In this document: piece after piece, positions 26,507-35,581 of the stretch | Layout of the letters: every line of letters starts with the position of its first letter | Position numbering within the stretch: the stretch's first letter is position 1 | Assembly: GCA_005502925.1 (NCBI GenBank) | Contig: SCPD01000018.1 | Span: forward strand, 62,001 to 126,000 | Reading direction: 5' to 3' | DNA from: Rhizobiales bacterium Y(2018) | GTDB lineage: Bacteria > Pseudomonadota > Alphaproteobacteria > Rhizobiales > Aestuariivirgaceae | Length of the DNA: 64,000 nucleotides | The notes under the pieces: generated by a model | The model's input: only the letters and a program-made list of their open reading frames with translations | The model's database searches: none | What the model was told of the DNA's origin: nothing | Program-made: the position numbers and the translations under genes

Positions 26507-27484
26507 ATGGACCTCATCAGCCTTGTCCAGCAATATGGCCTCATTCTCGTTTTCCTGAGCGCTTTCATCGAGCAGCTCGGCCTGCCGCTTCCCTCTTACC
26601 CGGTACTCGTGGCGGCGGGCGCGTTGAGCTATGCCGGCGGCGATCCGCTTGTTTTGATCATCGCCATCGGCATTGCCGGCGTCCTGATGGGCGATCTCAT
26701 TATCTATGCCGCCGGCGCCCGCTTCGGGCACCGCGCTTTGTCGGTCGTGTGCAGATTGAGCTTCGCGCGCGACAATTGCGTGCGGCGGACGCAGGACCGC
26801 TTCTCCCATCATGGCGCCTGGGCGCTGCTCTTCGTAAAATTTCTTCCGGGCTTTGCGCTGGTGCTCGTCCTTCTTTGCGGCGTCTCGAGGCTCGCTATCC
26901 CGACTTTCCTCCTCCTCGATGGGCTGGGCGCCGCGGCCTATGTGGCGCTTCCGGTCGTGCTGGGACATCTCTTCCGTAACACGGTCGATTCCGCTCTGGA
27001 GATGGTGGCGCGCTGGGGCGAATATGGCATCGCGCTCGTCGTCGGCCTTCTGCTCCTCTATGCGGCCTACCGCGTGATCGACCGGCAGCTTTTCATCCGG
27101 CGGCTCAGAATGGCCCGCATTTCGGCACAGGAGCTCGTCGGGCTTATCGATGCAGGGCAAGCTCCGATCATCTTCGATGTCCGCACCGCCGAGATGCGCC
27201 GCAAGGAGGGCATCATACCGGGATCGATCGGCGCGCATCCGGACGAGATTTCTGGTGTCGCCGCCAACTATGCGCGTGATGCCGAAATCATCATCTATTG
27301 CTCCTGTCCCAATGAAGCCTCGGCCGCCATCGCCGCCTTGCATCTGAAACGAGCGGGTTTCAGGAATATCCGGCCGCTGCAGGGTGGTATCGAAGCCTGG
27401 GCCATGGCCGGCCAGCCGATCCATGACGCCGAACCACGGAACCATCCCGCGGAAGGAAGCCTGAGCTACAGCGCCAGCAGGTGA
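26507..27484 (+). CDS. DedA-family membrane protein fused to a rhodanese domain
   Basis: 325-residue two-part protein. Residues 1-195 form a DedA/SNARE-associated membrane domain with GLPLPSYPVLVAAGAL, GDLIIYAAG and KFLPGFALVL motifs. Residues about 205-310 form a rhodanese domain with FDVRTAEMRRKEGIIPGSI and the catalytic loop YCSCPNEASA, so the active Cys is present. DedA proteins are implicated in lipid flipping and proton-motive-force maintenance; the rhodanese would face the cytoplasm for sulfur transfer. Its end overlaps the convergent Lrp gene by 19 bp. Confidence 0.92.
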   Translation: MDLISLVQQYGLILVFLSAFIEQLGLPLPSYPVLVAAGALSYAGGDPLVLIIAIGIAGVLMGDLIIYAAGARFGHRALSVVCRLSFARDNCVRRTQDRFSHHGAWALLFVKFLPGFALVLVLLCGVSRLAIPTFLLLDGLGAAAYVALPVVLGHLFRNTVDSALEMVARWGEYGIALVVGLLLLYAAYRVIDRQLFIRRLRMARISAQELVGLIDAGQAPIIFDVRTAEMRRKEGIIPGSIGAHPDEISGVAANYARDAEIIIYCSCPNEASAAIAALHLKRAGFRNIRPLQGGIEAWAMAGQPIHDAEPRNHPAEGSLSYSASR

Positions 27485-27918
27485 TCGTCGCGCAGGATCT
27501 CGAGCGCGATCTCGGATCGGACCCGGTCGACGGTCTGGTGCATCAACAGCACGCCATTGACGAGATCGCGCAGGCCGTCGAGATCGGCGACGCAGACTTT
27601 CAAGAGATAGTCGAAATCGCCGGTCACCGCATGCGCCTCCAATATGCCGGGCGTCAGGCGCACCAGGTCGCGGAAGCGCCGCGCATTGCCGTCCGAATGG
27701 CCTTTCAGCTTCACATGCACGAAAGCGGTGACGGCGAAACCTAAGGCCCGTGCGTCGAGATCGGCGCGATAGCGGCGGATCAGGCCCGCCTGCTCGAGTG
27801 CCTGGCGCCGCCTGACCGCCTGTGATTCCGACAGGCCGATCTCCTGGGCGAAATCGGCCCGCGCCAGGGCGCTGTTACGCTGAAGGGAATTCAGGATTTT
27901 CCGGTCGAATTCATCCAT
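27466..27918 (-). CDS. Lrp/AsnC-family regulator divergent from hppD
   Basis: 150-residue regulator with an N-terminal HTH (residues 3-55: MDEFDRKILNSLQRNSAL, LSESQAVRRRQALEQAGLI) and a C-terminal RAM ligand domain (AVTGDFDYLLKVCVADLDGLRDLVNGVL). It is divergent from 4-hydroxyphenylpyruvate dioxygenase with a 106-base gap, so it probably controls tyrosine degradation in response to an amino acid. The ATG giving MDEFDRK was chosen over the 7-codon longer frame by homology to the family N-terminus. Confidence 0.93.
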   Translation of the reverse strand: MDEFDRKILNSLQRNSALARADFAQEIGLSESQAVRRRQALEQAGLIRRYRADLDARALGFAVTAFVHVKLKGHSDGNARRFRDLVRLTPGILEAHAVTGDFDYLLKVCVADLDGLRDLVNGVLLMHQTVDRVRSEIALEILRDDHLLAL

Positions 27919-28024
27919 GCAATGCTCGTTTCCGTTCAAAAAAGAGAAATATGAGCGACATTATGCCCGAAAACGACAGGTCTGGCGACTTATTATGGGA
28001 CATCGCAACCCTCGAGGATTTCCC

Positions 28025-29137
28025 ATGGGCCCATATCCGCATGACGCACCGCCGCCCGAAATCGGCCCCGACAATCCAGCCGGCACCGACGGTTTCGAAT
28101 TCGTCGAATTCGCCCATCCCGAGCCCGAGAAGCTCGCCGAGCTTTTTCAGAAATTCGGCTTCACGCCAGTCGCCCGCCACAAGACCAAGAACATCACCGT
28201 CTGGCGCCAGGGCGACATCAACTACATTCTCAATGCGGAAGCCCATTCCTTCGGCATGGACTTCGTCGGCCGGCACGGGCCTTGTGCGCCGTCCATGGCC
28301 TGGCGCGTCGTCGATGCCGAACATGCTTTCCGCCACGCCGTGTCGCTCGGCGCCGAAGCCTATGAAGGTGATGACAAGACGCTCGCTGTTCCCGCCATCA
28401 AGGGCATTGGTGGCAGCCTCCTCTATTTCGTCGATCGCTACGGCGCCAAGGGCTCACCCTATGAGGCGGAATTCGACTGGCTGGGCGAGAAGGATCCGAA
28501 GCCCAAAGGCATCGGCTTCTATTATCTCGATCATCTGACCCACAATGTGTTTCGCGGCAATATGGACAAGTGGTTCGGCTTCTATGCCAAGCTCTTCAAT
28601 TTCCGCCAGATCCGCTTCTTCGATATCGAGGGTAAATTTACCGGGCTCTTTTCGCGTGCTCTCAATTCGCCCTGTGGCAAGATCCGCATCCCGATCAATG
28701 AAAGCGCCGACGACAAGAGTCAGATCGAAGAATATCTGCGCAAATACAAGGGCGAGGGCATCCAGCATATCGCCATCGCCACCGAGGACATCTATGCCGC
28801 GACTGATGCGCTGGCCGGCAATGGCGTGAAATTCATGCCGCCGCCGCCCGCGACTTATTATGAGAAATGCGCCGAGCGCGTGAAGGGCCATCAGGAACCC
28901 ATCGAGAGGCTCAAGAAACACGGCGTCCTCATCGACGGTGAAGGTGTCGTCGACGGCGGCGAGACCAAGGTGCTGTTGCAGATCTTCTCGAAAACCGTGA
29001 TCGGCCCGATCTTCTTCGAATTCATCCAGAGGAAGGGCGACGACGGTTTCGGCGAGGGCAATTTCCGCGCTTTGTTCGAAAGCATTGAGGAGGATCAGGT
29101 GCGCCGCGGCGTCCTGGGACCGCCGAAAGCTGCGTGA
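28025..29137 (+). CDS. hppD: 4-hydroxyphenylpyruvate dioxygenase
   Basis: 370-residue Fe(II) dioxygenase converting 4-hydroxyphenylpyruvate to homogentisate. The vicinal-oxygen-chelate metal ligands are visible as His in YYLDHLTHNV, His in GIQHIAIATEDI and Glu in FFEFIQRKGDDGFGEGNF; the last segment is the family signature. The start MGPYPHDAPPPEIGPD follows gaggatttccc; the frame is open 36 codons further but this is not conserved-looking. It feeds HmgA, encoded 3 kb away, and is followed by a hairpin. Confidence 0.97.
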   Translation: MGPYPHDAPPPEIGPDNPAGTDGFEFVEFAHPEPEKLAELFQKFGFTPVARHKTKNITVWRQGDINYILNAEAHSFGMDFVGRHGPCAPSMAWRVVDAEHAFRHAVSLGAEAYEGDDKTLAVPAIKGIGGSLLYFVDRYGAKGSPYEAEFDWLGEKDPKPKGIGFYYLDHLTHNVFRGNMDKWFGFYAKLFNFRQIRFFDIEGKFTGLFSRALNSPCGKIRIPINESADDKSQIEEYLRKYKGEGIQHIAIATEDIYAATDALAGNGVKFMPPPPATYYEKCAERVKGHQEPIERLKKHGVLIDGEGVVDGGETKVLLQIFSKTVIGPIFFEFIQRKGDDGFGEGNFRALFESIEEDQVRRGVLGPPKAA

Positions 29138-29143
29138 GCCTTA

Positions 29144-29191
29144 GCGCATCGGCCCGAGAAGTGTGCGCGGTTCTCGGATAAGCCGATGCGC
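29144..29191. terminator. nested hairpin between hppD and convergent Lrp gene
   Basis: Outer stem gcgcatcggc/gccgatgcgc (10 bp) and inner stem ccgagaa/ttctcgg. The right arm contains gataag as in the elements at 6897 and 39050. Position between convergent genes supports a terminator role. Confidence 0.65.
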
Positions 29192-29195
29192 AAAA

Positions 29196-29630
29196 TCAAA
29201 GCGGCGGCAGCCGCCGTTTCAAGGTCTGGGCTTTGACGATCGCGGTGTTGGTCTCGGCCTTGTCGCCGATGCGGTCGATGATCTCGTCCATCTCCTCGAT
29301 CGAGCGCACATGCAGCCTGGCAACGAGGCAGTCATCGCCCGTGACCTTGTCGCATTCGGTGAATTGCGGGATCTCCTCGATCATCTGCTGCACGCGCGAC
29401 ATCTGCGCCGGCAACGGCCTTATGCGCACGATCGCCTGCAGCGCGTAGCCGAAGGACTGCGGATTCACATCCACCGTGAAAGCGCGGATCACGCCGCGCT
29501 CCTCCAGCCGCTTCAGCCGTTCAGACGCGCTGGGCGAGGACAGGTTCACCCGGGCAGCCAGCTCTTTCAGCGACAGGCGGGCATTCTCCGCCAGGAGGTC
29601 GATGATCTGCCGGTCCACGTCATCGATCAT
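29196..29630 (-). CDS. Lrp/AsnC-family regulator divergent from an EamA exporter
   Basis: 144-residue regulator with HTH LAENARLSLKELAARVNLSSPSASERLKRLEERG and RAM domain (KVTGDDCLVARLHVRSIEEMDEIIDRIGD). Arranged divergently from the EamA exporter at 29866, with a 112-base composite palindrome in between. Lrp proteins paired with amino-acid exporters usually activate export when the amino acid accumulates. Confidence 0.93.
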   Translation of the reverse strand: MIDDVDRQIIDLLAENARLSLKELAARVNLSSPSASERLKRLEERGVIRAFTVDVNPQSFGYALQAIVRIRPLPAQMSRVQQMIEEIPQFTECDKVTGDDCLVARLHVRSIEEMDEIIDRIGDKAETNTAIVKAQTLKRRLPPL

Positions 29631-29728
29631 GTGAATTCTCTATTTTGCCTCTGCAAATGAGGATTATAGCACAATCAGCCTCATTTTATCCATATAAATT
29701 CCCTTCGCAGCCGAATAGAAAAGCGTTA

Positions 29729-29840
29729 GATCACGATCAATTCAGGTCTTACGACCTGAATTGATAAACGTGATCGGAATCTTAAGTTGGCGCGTGATCG
29801 GGCGGAAAACCGGTATCCACTTTTCCTGATCACGCGCTAG
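29729..29840. repeat. composite palindromic repeat, copy 1
   Basis: Two hairpins in tandem. Hairpin A has arms aattcaggtc/gacctgaatt with outer gatcacg/cgtgatc. Hairpin B has arms gcgcgtgatc/gatcacgcgc. The element occurs inverted at 57404-57517 with about 90 percent identity by eye, and hairpin B alone at 14281-14328. Confidence 0.9.
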
Positions 29841-29865
29841 AAGCTGGGCTTCTCAGGAGTTGACC

Positions 29866-30750
29866 GTGCAGAACAACGCAAATTGCGCCGTGGCCGAAGG
29901 CGGACCGTCGCCTGCCTCGCAGACGGGCCTTGCCGCGCTCATGGCGTTGACCGCGATGATCGTGGTGCAGGCGGGCGCCGCCTTTGCGCAGCCGACCATG
30001 GCCGTTTACGGGCCCTTCGCCACCACCTGGGGCCGGCTCGCCTGGGCGGCGATCATGCTGTTCATCATCGTGCGCCCCGATATTCGCCGCTACCGGCCGC
30101 GCGAGCTTCTGCTCACTTTGGCGCTCGGCGCCACCATGGCGGCGATGACGCTCACCTTCTTCGTGGCGATCATGCGCGTGCCGCTCGGTCTCGTCGTCGC
30201 CATCGAGCTTCTGGGCCCGCTCACCGTCGCGGCCTTCGGTTTCGCGAAGAGCTGGCGCGTGCTCTGGCTGGTGCTGGCTTTCGCCGGCGTTCTGCTTCTG
30301 GCGCTGAACCGTGAAGGCTGGACCATCGATGTCCTGGGCTTCGGCTTCGCACTTCTCGCCGGCGTCGGCTGGGGCACCTATATCGTGCTGAACAAGAAGG
30401 TCGGCCGGATATTCCGCGGGCTTGATGGGCTTGCGATTTCCTTCGTCGCCGCCGCGGTGATCGCGACGCCTTTCGGTCTCTATGAGACCGGCTTTACCTT
30501 GCCGTCGGGCCTCGTCATCGAGACGATGGGTCTCGCCATCCTGACGCCGCTTCTGCCCTATGCGCTCGAGATGATGTCGCTCCGCCGCCTGTCGCAGGCG
30601 AGCTTCGGCATCCTGATGAGTCTGGAGCCGGCGCTCGCCGCGCTCGCCGGCTACATAATCCTGAGCGAGGCTTTGAGTGTCCAGCAGCTCGCCGGCATCG
30701 CGCTCGTCGTCTGCGCCGGCGCCGGCGCGGTCATGAGCGCACGGGAATAG
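29866..30750 (+). CDS. EamA/DMT-superfamily exporter (RhtA-like)
   Basis: 294-residue inner-membrane protein with about ten helices in two EamA repeats, the layout of RhtA-type threonine/homoserine exporters. VVAIELLGPLTVAAFG and the second-repeat LSQASFGILMSLEPALAALAGYIILSE are characteristic. The GTG at 29866 was chosen as it lies 6 bases after caggag; the TTG at 29860 would be too close. Divergent from an Lrp regulator. It overlaps the convergent lyase gene by 20 bp. The exported compound is unknown. Confidence 0.9.
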   Translation: MQNNANCAVAEGGPSPASQTGLAALMALTAMIVVQAGAAFAQPTMAVYGPFATTWGRLAWAAIMLFIIVRPDIRRYRPRELLLTLALGATMAAMTLTFFVAIMRVPLGLVVAIELLGPLTVAAFGFAKSWRVLWLVLAFAGVLLLALNREGWTIDVLGFGFALLAGVGWGTYIVLNKKVGRIFRGLDGLAISFVAAAVIATPFGLYETGFTLPSGLVIETMGLAILTPLLPYALEMMSLRRLSQASFGILMSLEPALAALAGYIILSEALSVQQLAGIALVVCAGAGAVMSARE

Positions 30751-32248
30751 GTGACGGGACAAGCCCGCGAATGGCGCGCCGCAATGCGTCGCTCTTGGCG
30801 CTTAATGCTTCTGACGCCTGCGTGATCGTTCGGCCATCCATATCCAGCTGAGCGCTTTGTTCCGCAATCATCCGGGCAATCTCTCTTGCGGTCGGACCGC
30901 CCGTCGAGATGCGCCGTTCGACGCTTATCGCCGGATCCAGGCTCTGTGATATCTCCTCCCGGTCGAGCGGTACGCTGCGGCGGGCTGTCTCGAGCATTGC
31001 ATCATTGACCATCTCCGCGGTCAGTTCCCGGGCGGACTTGTTCTCCAGTATGGCCCGCCGAGCGAGGAGGCCCGCCACGTGATGAGCTTCGCGGAAGGAC
31101 AGTCCACATCGGTTCGTGATCAAATCCGCCAGGTCGGTCATTGTCGAGAAATTCGCGGCCGACAACGTCAGCATTCTCTCTTCCCGCGGAATGACGGTGC
31201 GCACCAGCAGATGCAGAAGCGTGATGCTCGAATGGCAAAGGTCGATCAGCGTCCAGGCGCCATTGAGCGACGAGCGGGTCGCGTCGATGCTGTGCGTGAA
31301 GTGGCTGGCGCGCATCGTCGCGATCATGGCGGTGAAGCCGCCGATGATCTCACCGGAATTGGCTTTCAGCGCCTCGATCACGACCGGATTCTTCTTCTGC
31401 GGCATGATGCTCGAGACGCCGGCGACGGCATCCGGGAAGTCGATCAATCCGAATTCGGCGGTCGACCAGACATAGAAGTCCTGCGCGATGCGACTCCACA
31501 GAATGGCGAGGGAGACGGCGATGGCGCCGAGGCTGATCATATAGTCACGCGAGGCGACGGCGTCCTGGCTGTGGTCAGTGACGCCCGCGAAACCGAGCAG
31601 GTCCGCGGTCAAGGCGCGATCGATCGGAAAAGAGGTGCCCGCCATCGCCCCCGCGCCGAGCGGACTGACATTGAGCCGGTCATATTCGCAAAGCAGCCGC
31701 TTCGCCTCCCGGGCGAGCGCCGTGGCGGGGCCGAGAAGGTAAAATCCGAAAGTGATGGGTTGTGACGGCTGCAGATGCGTGTATCCCGGCATCACGGTTG
31801 TGGCGTAACGCTGCGCCTGATCGAGCAGGGTTTGCCGGACATCGTTGACCTTCGCCATGAGATCCAGCACGTGCCGGCGCGCCCGCATCCTGTCGATGGT
31901 GGCGCCGATGTCGTTACGGCTGCGCCCGATATGCAGGGATCCGCCGGCTTCAACGCCGACCTGGGAGATCAGCGCAGTCTCGTAGTTGAAGTAAAGATCT
32001 TCCAACGAAGGGTCATTCGACAAGGCGGCCGGACCGAGCCGCTCCAATTCGAGAAGTCCCTGGGCCAGGATCCCGGCTGCATTGCGGGAAATGAGCCCGC
32101 GGCGCTCGAGCATGAGGAGATGTGCCTGATTGACGAGATGCATATGCTCGAGCCCGGTTGCGATTTCCCGCTGCAGGCGCGGCTGGTAGATCAGGTCCCG
32201 GACTTCGGCAGCCATCTTCTGGCCGAGGCGTTCGCCGCGTATGGACAT
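30731..32248 (-). CDS. argininosuccinate lyase-family enzyme (catabolic paralogue)
   Basis: 505-residue member of the aspartase/fumarase superfamily, longer than housekeeping ArgH (about 460). Fumarate-binding and catalytic motifs are GRSRNDIGAT at residues 108-117 (ArgH usually has Gln where Ile is), GYTHLQPSQP with His158, and the mobile loop GVSSIMPQKKN with Ser279/280. It should cleave a C-N bond releasing fumarate. The context of importer, flavin amine dehydrogenase and aldehyde dehydrogenase argues for an N-succinyl-type or aminopolycarboxylate substrate, as for ethylenediamine-disuccinate lyase, rather than arginine synthesis. Start fixed by ggaggatatc. Confidence 0.88.
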   Translation of the reverse strand: MSIRGERLGQKMAAEVRDLIYQPRLQREIATGLEHMHLVNQAHLLMLERRGLISRNAAGILAQGLLELERLGPAALSNDPSLEDLYFNYETALISQVGVEAGGSLHIGRSRNDIGATIDRMRARRHVLDLMAKVNDVRQTLLDQAQRYATTVMPGYTHLQPSQPITFGFYLLGPATALAREAKRLLCEYDRLNVSPLGAGAMAGTSFPIDRALTADLLGFAGVTDHSQDAVASRDYMISLGAIAVSLAILWSRIAQDFYVWSTAEFGLIDFPDAVAGVSSIMPQKKNPVVIEALKANSGEIIGGFTAMIATMRASHFTHSIDATRSSLNGAWTLIDLCHSSITLLHLLVRTVIPREERMLTLSAANFSTMTDLADLITNRCGLSFREAHHVAGLLARRAILENKSARELTAEMVNDAMLETARRSVPLDREEISQSLDPAISVERRISTGGPTAREIARMIAEQSAQLDMDGRTITQASEALSAKSDALRRAIRGLVPSPIPVRS

Positions 32249-32267
32249 GATATCCTCCTTCGCACCG

Positions 32268-33743
32268 TCAGCCGGCGCTATAGACCGTGCGCGAGCGGGT
32301 GAAAAAGCGGCTGACTTCCGAACCCATCTCACGGACACCGAAGCCTGAACTGCCATTGCCACCGAACGGAACATGATAGTCGGTACCGACCGTCTGCAGG
32401 TTGATCATCAGCATGCCGGCAGTGCTCCGTTGCCGAAATTCGCGGATCGCGGCATGCGAGGCAGTGAACAGACCGGCGGACAGCCCGTAAGCGGTATCAT
32501 TGGCGATCGCGATCGCATGATCGAGAGAGCTGGCGCGGATGACCGACGCGACCGGGCCGAATATCTCATGCTGGTTGACGAATGAGCTTGCATCGTCGTC
32601 GGCGAACAATGCCGGTGTGTAGTAATGACCGGGCGTGGGCCCGGACAACCTTTCACCCTTGAGCTTCAGGAGTGCTCCATCCGATACTGCTTGCTCAAGC
32701 GAGCTTTCGACACGCTCGAGCTGCTGTTCGCTGACCAGCGGACCGATCTGCGTATTCGGGTCCAGTGCGTGGCCGACCTTCAGTCCCCGTATCCGCGTGA
32801 TGAGCGCATCGACGAAGCCGTCATAGGCACCATCTTCGATGATGATGCGGCTCGATGCCGTACAGCGCTGGCCGGTGGAGTAGAAGGCGCCCTTGATGGC
32901 GGCGTCCAGCGCATTGTCCATGGGCGCATCGGCCAGAACGATGAGCGGGTTCTTGCCGCCCAGCTCCAGCTGCACTTGCGCATTGCCGCCGCTCGCGGAT
33001 TGCTTGATCCGCCGGCCCGTGGCGGAGGAGCCGGTGAAGCTCACCAGATCGACGCCGGGATTCGCCACCAGCGCCGCGCCGATATCGCCACCGCCGAGCA
33101 ACATCTGGAAAACGCCCGCCGGCAAACCGGCCGCGCCGATGATTTCCGAGAGAAGCTGGGCGCAACCACTGGTGAGTTCCGAGGGTTTCAGGATCGCGCA
33201 ATTGCCATAGGCCAGTGCCGGAGCCAGCTTCCAGGCGGGGATGACGATGGGAAAATTCCACGGTGTGATGAGCGCAGCGACACCCACCGGCTCATTGATC
33301 ACGTCGATATCGATATTCTCCCGCAACGATCGGCCATGCCGACCGGAAAGCCGTACCGCTTCACCGGCATAGAATTTGAAGACCTGACCTGCCTTGGCAA
33401 CTTCCGCGCGCGCTTCCGGTATAGTCTTGCCTTCCTCGCGCGACAGTAGCTGGGCCATCTCGTCGCGACAGTCGGCGATGAGGGTGCCGATGCGGTCGAG
33501 CATGTCAGCGCGCGCCTGTGGCGACAAGCGTGACCAGCGGGGGAATGCGGCGCGTGCCGCCTCGACCGCCCGCGCGATATCCGCCGGCACTGCGTGATGA
33601 GCGAGTGAAACGGCTTCCCGCGTGTCGGATGGGTTTCGCCGCTCTGTTACAGCGCCCTGTCCGAGGCGCTGTCCGTCGACCAGGCTGCTGCATTCGATAG
33701 GCCTGGGACCGCTCGCATTGATTAGTGGCGCCGGAGCACTCAT
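32268..33743 (-). CDS. NAD(P)-dependent aldehyde dehydrogenase
   Basis: 491-residue aldehyde dehydrogenase. ITPWNFPIVIPAWKLAPAL, cofactor FTGSSATGRRI, catalytic Glu in LELGGKNPL and nucleophile Cys in STGQRCTASSRI are present, and HEIFGPV near the C-terminus. It resembles the alpha-ketoglutarate-semialdehyde/succinate-semialdehyde group. It lies upstream of the lyase with a 19-base gap, so both form one transcript, divergent from the importer operon. Probably oxidises an aldehyde released by the amine dehydrogenase at 42-45 kb. Confidence 0.93.
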   Translation of the reverse strand: MSAPAPLINASGPRPIECSSLVDGQRLGQGAVTERRNPSDTREAVSLAHHAVPADIARAVEAARAAFPRWSRLSPQARADMLDRIGTLIADCRDEMAQLLSREEGKTIPEARAEVAKAGQVFKFYAGEAVRLSGRHGRSLRENIDIDVINEPVGVAALITPWNFPIVIPAWKLAPALAYGNCAILKPSELTSGCAQLLSEIIGAAGLPAGVFQMLLGGGDIGAALVANPGVDLVSFTGSSATGRRIKQSASGGNAQVQLELGGKNPLIVLADAPMDNALDAAIKGAFYSTGQRCTASSRIIIEDGAYDGFVDALITRIRGLKVGHALDPNTQIGPLVSEQQLERVESSLEQAVSDGALLKLKGERLSGPTPGHYYTPALFADDDASSFVNQHEIFGPVASVIRASSLDHAIAIANDTAYGLSAGLFTASHAAIREFRQRSTAGMLMINLQTVGTDYHVPFGGNGSSGFGVREMGSEVSRFFTRSRTVYSAG

Positions 33744-33965
33744 TAGTATTCCTTTCTTGTATGAATACCTTGATCAATCTAGCTTTATCGGTGTGCTGAC
33801 GATGCAGCAATGGGGTGATTGATCTGTATTTCTAATTGATTGATTGAGAGGCGACGCGAGGTCCACCGTCGAAAAAATGACGGGGCGATCGTGTTCAAGA
33901 AAAATACGGAGGACGCGGAAACCGCTGCCCTCCTAAAATCAATTGCGATGGGAAACGAACGGGTG

Positions 33966-35573
33966 ATGTGGATGAAATGGATATCAGGATTGGGACGAGT
34001 TATTGCGGCAAGTGTTGTCGTAACCGGGTTGTCGCTGATGCCGGCATCGGCGCAAAGCAAGGGCGGCGACCTCGTTTCCGTGTTGCGGGCGGATCCGAAG
34101 GGACTGGTGCTGGCATTCCCGAGCGGCGGCGATACGCAGGTCGTCTCGGGCAAGATTTATGAAGGGCTTCTCAACTATTCGACCGACTTGAAGCCGCAGC
34201 CTTCTTTGGCCAGAGATTGGCAAGTCTCCGCCGATGGACTGACCTACACCTTCAAGCTTCAGCTGGATGTCAAATGGAGCGACGGGGAGAAATTCACATC
34301 CGCGGATGTCGTATTCAGCCTGTCCGAAATGCTGCCCAACACGAATTCCAGCGCCAAACAGGCATTGGCTGAGGTCAAAACCATCGCGGCGCCGGATCCC
34401 GAGACGGTCGTCATCACCTTGAGCAAGCCCGTTCCTTATTTCCTGCTCGTCTTTCCGCGCCAGCAGATGCCGATGATGCCCAAGCATATCTATGCGGGAA
34501 CCGATTTCGCCAAGAATCCCGCCAACGCAAATCCCGTCGGCACCGGGCCGTTCAAGCTCGCCGAATGGCGGCGCGGCTCGTTCATTCGCCTGGCGCGAAA
34601 TGAATTGTACTGGAACAAGGAGCTGCCCTATCTCGATTCCATTACCTTCCGGATCATGCCGGACGCCGCTTCGCGGGCCATTGCCGTGGAAAGCGGCGAT
34701 GTGCAGGTGGCAACGTCACTGGAAATCAGCGCGACGGACATTGAACGCTTCCGGGCGAATGGCGAACTCGAAATGACATCGCAGGGTTGGGAATATTATA
34801 GCACCCAGGCCGTCCTGCAGATGAACCTGCGCAAGCCGATGTTCGATGACGTCCGTTTCCGCAAGGCGCTCTATCATGCCATCGACAGGAAGTTCGTGCT
34901 GGACCGCATCTGGCATGGGCTTGGCCGTATCGCCACCGGTCCGGTAGGGGCCGGTATTCCCTATTACACGGCAGATGTGCCCCAATATGCGTTCGATATG
35001 GGGAAAGCCAAGCAGTTGCTCGACGACATGGGATATCGCGCCGATGCGGCCGGAAAACGCCATGACCAAAAAGGCAATCCGCTGAAGGTGTCTCTCTTGA
35101 TCCTTCCCGGTGAGCCCTATGACCGCCTGGCGGAATATCTTCGCGAGGCCTGGCGGGCCATCGGCGTGGAGACGGAACTGCAGACCACCGATCTCGGCAA
35201 TTGGTATGATAGGCTGGGCAACTGGAACTTCGATATCGCAATCGCGACGCTCGGCCAACTCGCTGATCCGGGCATCGGCTGCCGCGGCTATTATCACTCG
35301 GCGAACATCAGGAAAGGTGTGATGTTCAGCAATATGGGAGGTTATGCGAATCCCGAGGTCGACGCGTGGTTCGACAAGGCCGCCGTGGAAATGGATTCGG
35401 CCAAGCGCGGCGAGTTATACGCCCGCGTCCAGCGCAAGCTCGTCGAGGATGCGGCGATGATCTGGCTGCTCGATCTCGATCGGCTGACCATATATCAGAA
35501 GAATATAAAAAACCTCGTTACCGACGGCTTTGGCCCGCGGGGCGGATGGGATCAGGCTTACATAGCCAACTGA
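33966..35573 (+). CDS. ABC transporter substrate-binding protein, family 5 (peptide/opine)
   Basis: 535-residue periplasmic protein of the DppA/OppA family. An N-terminal signal (MKWISGLGRVIAASVVVTGL) is likely cut after ASA near residue 26. Mature features: EGLLNYSTDLKPQPSLARDW, GLTYTFKLQLDVKWSDGEKFTSADVVFS and GTGPFKL. The frame extends 42 codons upstream with other Mets; the start at MWMKW places the signal at the N-terminus, though it is uncertain. First gene of a complete dpp-like importer (33966-39050). Ligand likely a short peptide, opine or chelator. Confidence 0.92.
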   Translation: MWMKWISGLGRVIAASVVVTGLSLMPASAQSKGGDLVSVLRADPKGLVLAFPSGGDTQVVSGKIYEGLLNYSTDLKPQPSLARDWQVSADGLTYTFKLQLDVKWSDGEKFTSADVVFSLSEMLPNTNSSAKQALAEVKTIAAPDPETVVITLSKPVPYFLLVFPRQQMPMMPKHIYAGTDFAKNPANANPVGTGPFKLAEWRRGSFIRLARNELYWNKELPYLDSITFRIMPDAASRAIAVESGDVQVATSLEISATDIERFRANGELEMTSQGWEYYSTQAVLQMNLRKPMFDDVRFRKALYHAIDRKFVLDRIWHGLGRIATGPVGAGIPYYTADVPQYAFDMGKAKQLLDDMGYRADAAGKRHDQKGNPLKVSLLILPGEPYDRLAEYLREAWRAIGVETELQTTDLGNWYDRLGNWNFDIAIATLGQLADPGIGCRGYYHSANIRKGVMFSNMGGYANPEVDAWFDKAAVEMDSAKRGELYARVQRKLVEDAAMIWLLDLDRLTIYQKNIKNLVTDGFGPRGGWDQAYIAN

Positions 35574-35581
35574 GGTGTGCT

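Noticed and set aside
30731-32248. Housekeeping argH assignment
   Set aside because: Length about 45 residues above ArgH, Gln to Ile change in the GRSRND motif region, and no arginine genes nearby; kept as a family-level call.
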